This document shows positions 62,340 through 64,000 of a stretch of 64,000 nucleotides of DNA, one piece after another (positions within the stretch are counted from its first letter, which is position 1; each line of letters starts with the position of its first letter). Origin of the DNA: Desulfatitalea alkaliphila. GTDB lineage: Bacteria; Desulfobacterota; Desulfobacteria; Desulfobacterales; Desulfosarcinaceae. The stretch spans positions 124,001 through 188,000 of the forward strand of contig NZ_JALJRB010000001.1 in assembly GCF_022968795.1 (NCBI RefSeq). The letters run 5' to 3'. The notes below the pieces were generated by a model, which saw only the letters and a program-made list of their open reading frames with translations, ran no database searches and had not been told where the DNA came from. Made by a program: the position numbers and the translations under genes.

Positions 62340-63416
62340 ATGACGCCTCCGGCGGATACGCCATCCATCGCGGAACGCTTCCGGCAGTGCATGACCCGGC
62401 TGCCTTACGCCACCGCCGGGCTCCCCGGCGTAGGGGGCGCCATCAAAGCGATCCCTGAGCACTTTGAAGTGGCAGAGCTGCTGCCATACGCCGCCTGCGG
62501 CGAAGGCGAACACCTGTTCGTCACCCTGCGGCGCAAAGGCTGGAACACAACCGACGTGGCGGCGACCCTGGCCGAACCGTTCGGCCTGCGGCCCGGGGAG
62601 GTCGGCTGGGGCGGCCGCAAGGACAAGCAGGCCGTCACCACCCAAACCTTCTCCATCCCCCTGCCCCTGCGTACCGACCTGGCGACGGCCGAGGCCCGAC
62701 TGGCCGCCCTGCCTTTCGAGATGCTGAGCATTGCAAGGCATCGCAACAAAATCAAAACCGGCCATGTGGCCGCCAACCGTTTTCGCATCGTCCTGTCCGG
62801 GGTCACGACCGATCACGCCCTGGCGCCGGCCCTGGCCATTGCCGACCGGCTGCGCCGGGACGGGCTGCCCAACTTCTATGGCGAACAGCGCTTCGGCATT
62901 GACATGGGCAATCTGGAACGGGCCATGGCCTTGGTGCAGCGGCAACGGCCGGCCAGGGGCAAACAGAACGCCTTTCAAGTATCTGTCCTGCAAAGCGCTT
63001 TGTTCAACGTCTGGCTTGCCGAACGCATCCGGCGTGGAGACGGCGCCGCCATCCTGCAGGGCGATGTGGCCCAAAAGTGCGACACCGGCGGCCTGTTCGT
63101 GGTGGACGACGCCGCCGAGGCCTCCGAGCGCTTCGCCGGTCGGGCCATCGTCTACACCGGTCCCATCTACGGGCACAAAATGATGCCCGCCGCCGCGTCC
63201 GCGGCCCTGTATGAACAGCAAGTGCTGGCGGATTACGATCTGGCGGATCACGAGTTGTTCAAAAAGTTGCGTGCCCCCGGTTCCCGCCGGCGTGCCCTGC
63301 TCTACCTGGACGATCTTTTGATTGAACCCCATCCGGAAGGATTGTGTTTGCGCTTCACCTTGCCGACGGGCGCTTATGCCACAACGGTGCTGCGGGAGTT
63401 CACGCGAACGCCTTAG
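62340..63416 (+). CDS. truD: tRNA pseudouridine(13) synthase
   Basis: 358 residues. The TruD signature GWGGRKDKQAVTTQTFS carries the catalytic Asp. HRNKIKTGHVAANRFRIVL and LPNFYGEQRFG (the conserved NYFG-like block) follow. The insertion domain contains VLQSALFNVWLAERIRRGDG and GPIYGHKMMPAAASAAL. It converts U13 of tRNA-Glu and others to pseudouridine. The N-terminal 25 residues before RLPYATAGLPGVGG vary between species. It directly follows trpA. Confidence 0.93.
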   Translation: MTPPADTPSIAERFRQCMTRLPYATAGLPGVGGAIKAIPEHFEVAELLPYAACGEGEHLFVTLRRKGWNTTDVAATLAEPFGLRPGEVGWGGRKDKQAVTTQTFSIPLPLRTDLATAEARLAALPFEMLSIARHRNKIKTGHVAANRFRIVLSGVTTDHALAPALAIADRLRRDGLPNFYGEQRFGIDMGNLERAMALVQRQRPARGKQNAFQVSVLQSALFNVWLAERIRRGDGAAILQGDVAQKCDTGGLFVVDDAAEASERFAGRAIVYTGPIYGHKMMPAAASAALYEQQVLADYDLADHELFKKLRAPGSRRRALLYLDDLLIEPHPEGLCLRFTLPTGAYATTVLREFTRTP

Positions 63417-63614
63417 GGGTGGGGCATGCATCGCCGCGCCCTGTCACGGCGGCAACCATCTTTGGATGCTCACAATTCCTTGAAATCGGACAACCGCTGC
63501 CTTGTACATTGAACAACCGCCGACGCCCTCTTTCATTTAAACCCGGTTTCGGTTAAATAGCGTTGGTCAAAGAGTCCTGCGCCACCATCGGGGATCGCGT
63601 CGGAGGGGTTTTGC

Positions 63615-64000
63615 ATGGGTGATTTGAGCCGCTGGGCGGTGTTGATAGCAGTATTTCTCTGCATCTACGGAGCGCTGCATCTGTATCTGCTGATCAAGCT
63701 GCGCCGCTCTTTCTATGTGGAGGGTTGGAGCTACATCCTGCTTCTGCTGGTCCTGCTCTTTCTCATGTCGGCCCCGGTGCAAGCCCGTCTGATGCATCAC
63801 CAGGGATATGAACTATCGGCGCTGCTGATGTACTGGATCGGGTTTCTTTGGATGGGAAACCTGCTGCTGTTCACCTGCATCTCGATCCCCATCGACCTCT
63901 ATCACCTGACCATGGCGACCCTGCAACAGTTGCTCAACGCCGACTGGACCCACCTGATGCTGGCCCGCCGGCAAAATGTTTTTCTGACGGCCATGTTGGC
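63615..64000 (+). CDS. N-terminal part of a multispanning membrane protein, probably a membrane-linked metallophosphoesterase
   Basis: 128 codons visible, open to the window edge. Behind GGAGGGG it starts MGDLSRWAVLIAVFLCIYGA, then LHLYLLIKLRR, followed by two or three more hydrophobic segments (YILLLLVLLFLMSAPVQARL, LLMYWIGFLWMGNLLLFTCI). This layout, with the YGxLHLYL motif early on, is what precedes the catalytic domain in membrane-bound YkuE/YaeI-like metallophosphoesterases. The catalytic part would lie beyond the window, so the call is tentative. Confidence 0.55.
   Translation, partial: MGDLSRWAVLIAVFLCIYGALHLYLLIKLRRSFYVEGWSYILLLLVLLFLMSAPVQARLMHHQGYELSALLMYWIGFLWMGNLLLFTCISIPIDLYHLTMATLQQLLNADWTHLMLARRQNVFLTAML

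Overview
The window is a gene-dense, G+C-rich chromosomal segment of a Gram-negative bacterium. Lipoproteins, OmpA-type proteins and a lytic transglycosylase show the outer membrane and periplasm. The best guess is a deltaproteobacterium (Desulfobacterota, Desulfosarcina/Desulfobacter-like). This rests on the split glutamate synthase carrying ferredoxin modules, the full GlnD/GlnE/P-II/Amt nitrogen apparatus, a NifA-type activator and the [4Fe-4S]-type PurF. No rRNA or ribosomal protein is present to prove it. I saw no tRNA, rRNA, CRISPR array, complete insertion sequence or prophage.

Layout. 1-5.4 kb: envelope and redox genes (lytic transglycosylase, small secreted protein, ferric-reductase-like flavocytochrome, cytochrome c, possible ferritin-like protein, truncated release-factor-like protein). 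5.4-12.9 kb: KbaZ/GatZ-type protein, a secreted vWA protein with two OmpA domains, a lipoprotein, a thioesterase, an MFS transporter and a methyltransferase. 13-21.2 kb: nitrogen cluster on the minus strand, read as glnK2-amt2, glnD-amt1-glnK1 and glnA, with two textbook sigma-54 promoters. 21.4-27 kb: a structured leader and phosphoesterase, PlsC and GlnE. 27.4-39.1 kb: glutamate synthase in three pieces, then carA, carB and purF. 39-40.4 kb: a vgrG remnant and repeats. 40.4-49.6 kb: cNMP-binding protein with radical SAM protein, KamA-like protein with YchF-like GTPase, PAS-LuxR regulator, DHH phosphoesterase, methionine aminopeptidase and small proteins. 49.6-57.4 kb: NifA-like activator, DinB, GAF/HD-GYP protein and PhoR-PhoB. 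57.5-64 kb: MntP, PPC-domain protein, membrane protein, a GntR regulator coupled to trpB-trpA, TruD and the start of a membrane phosphoesterase.

How the genes connect. Ammonium enters through two Amt channels, each paired with a P-II protein that has the uridylylation Tyr51. GlnD modifies P-II. GlnE adenylylates glutamine synthetase, whose target tyrosine (Tyr398) is present. Glutamine is used nearby by glutamate synthase, CarA and PurF, so much of the window is a glutamine-centred economy.

The most unusual sequence signal is a dispersed intergenic repeat built on 7-bp units (AAGTTTT/AAGTGTT). It forms inverted-repeat-bounded elements of about 200-320 bp directly before the GltD-fusion, carA and carB genes. 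A further element lies at 40.0-40.3 kb and a solo end lies after the methyltransferase. A second signal is a hairpin-rich leader with a terminator in front of the phosphoesterase at 21.6 kb, which looks like a riboswitch or attenuator of unknown class.
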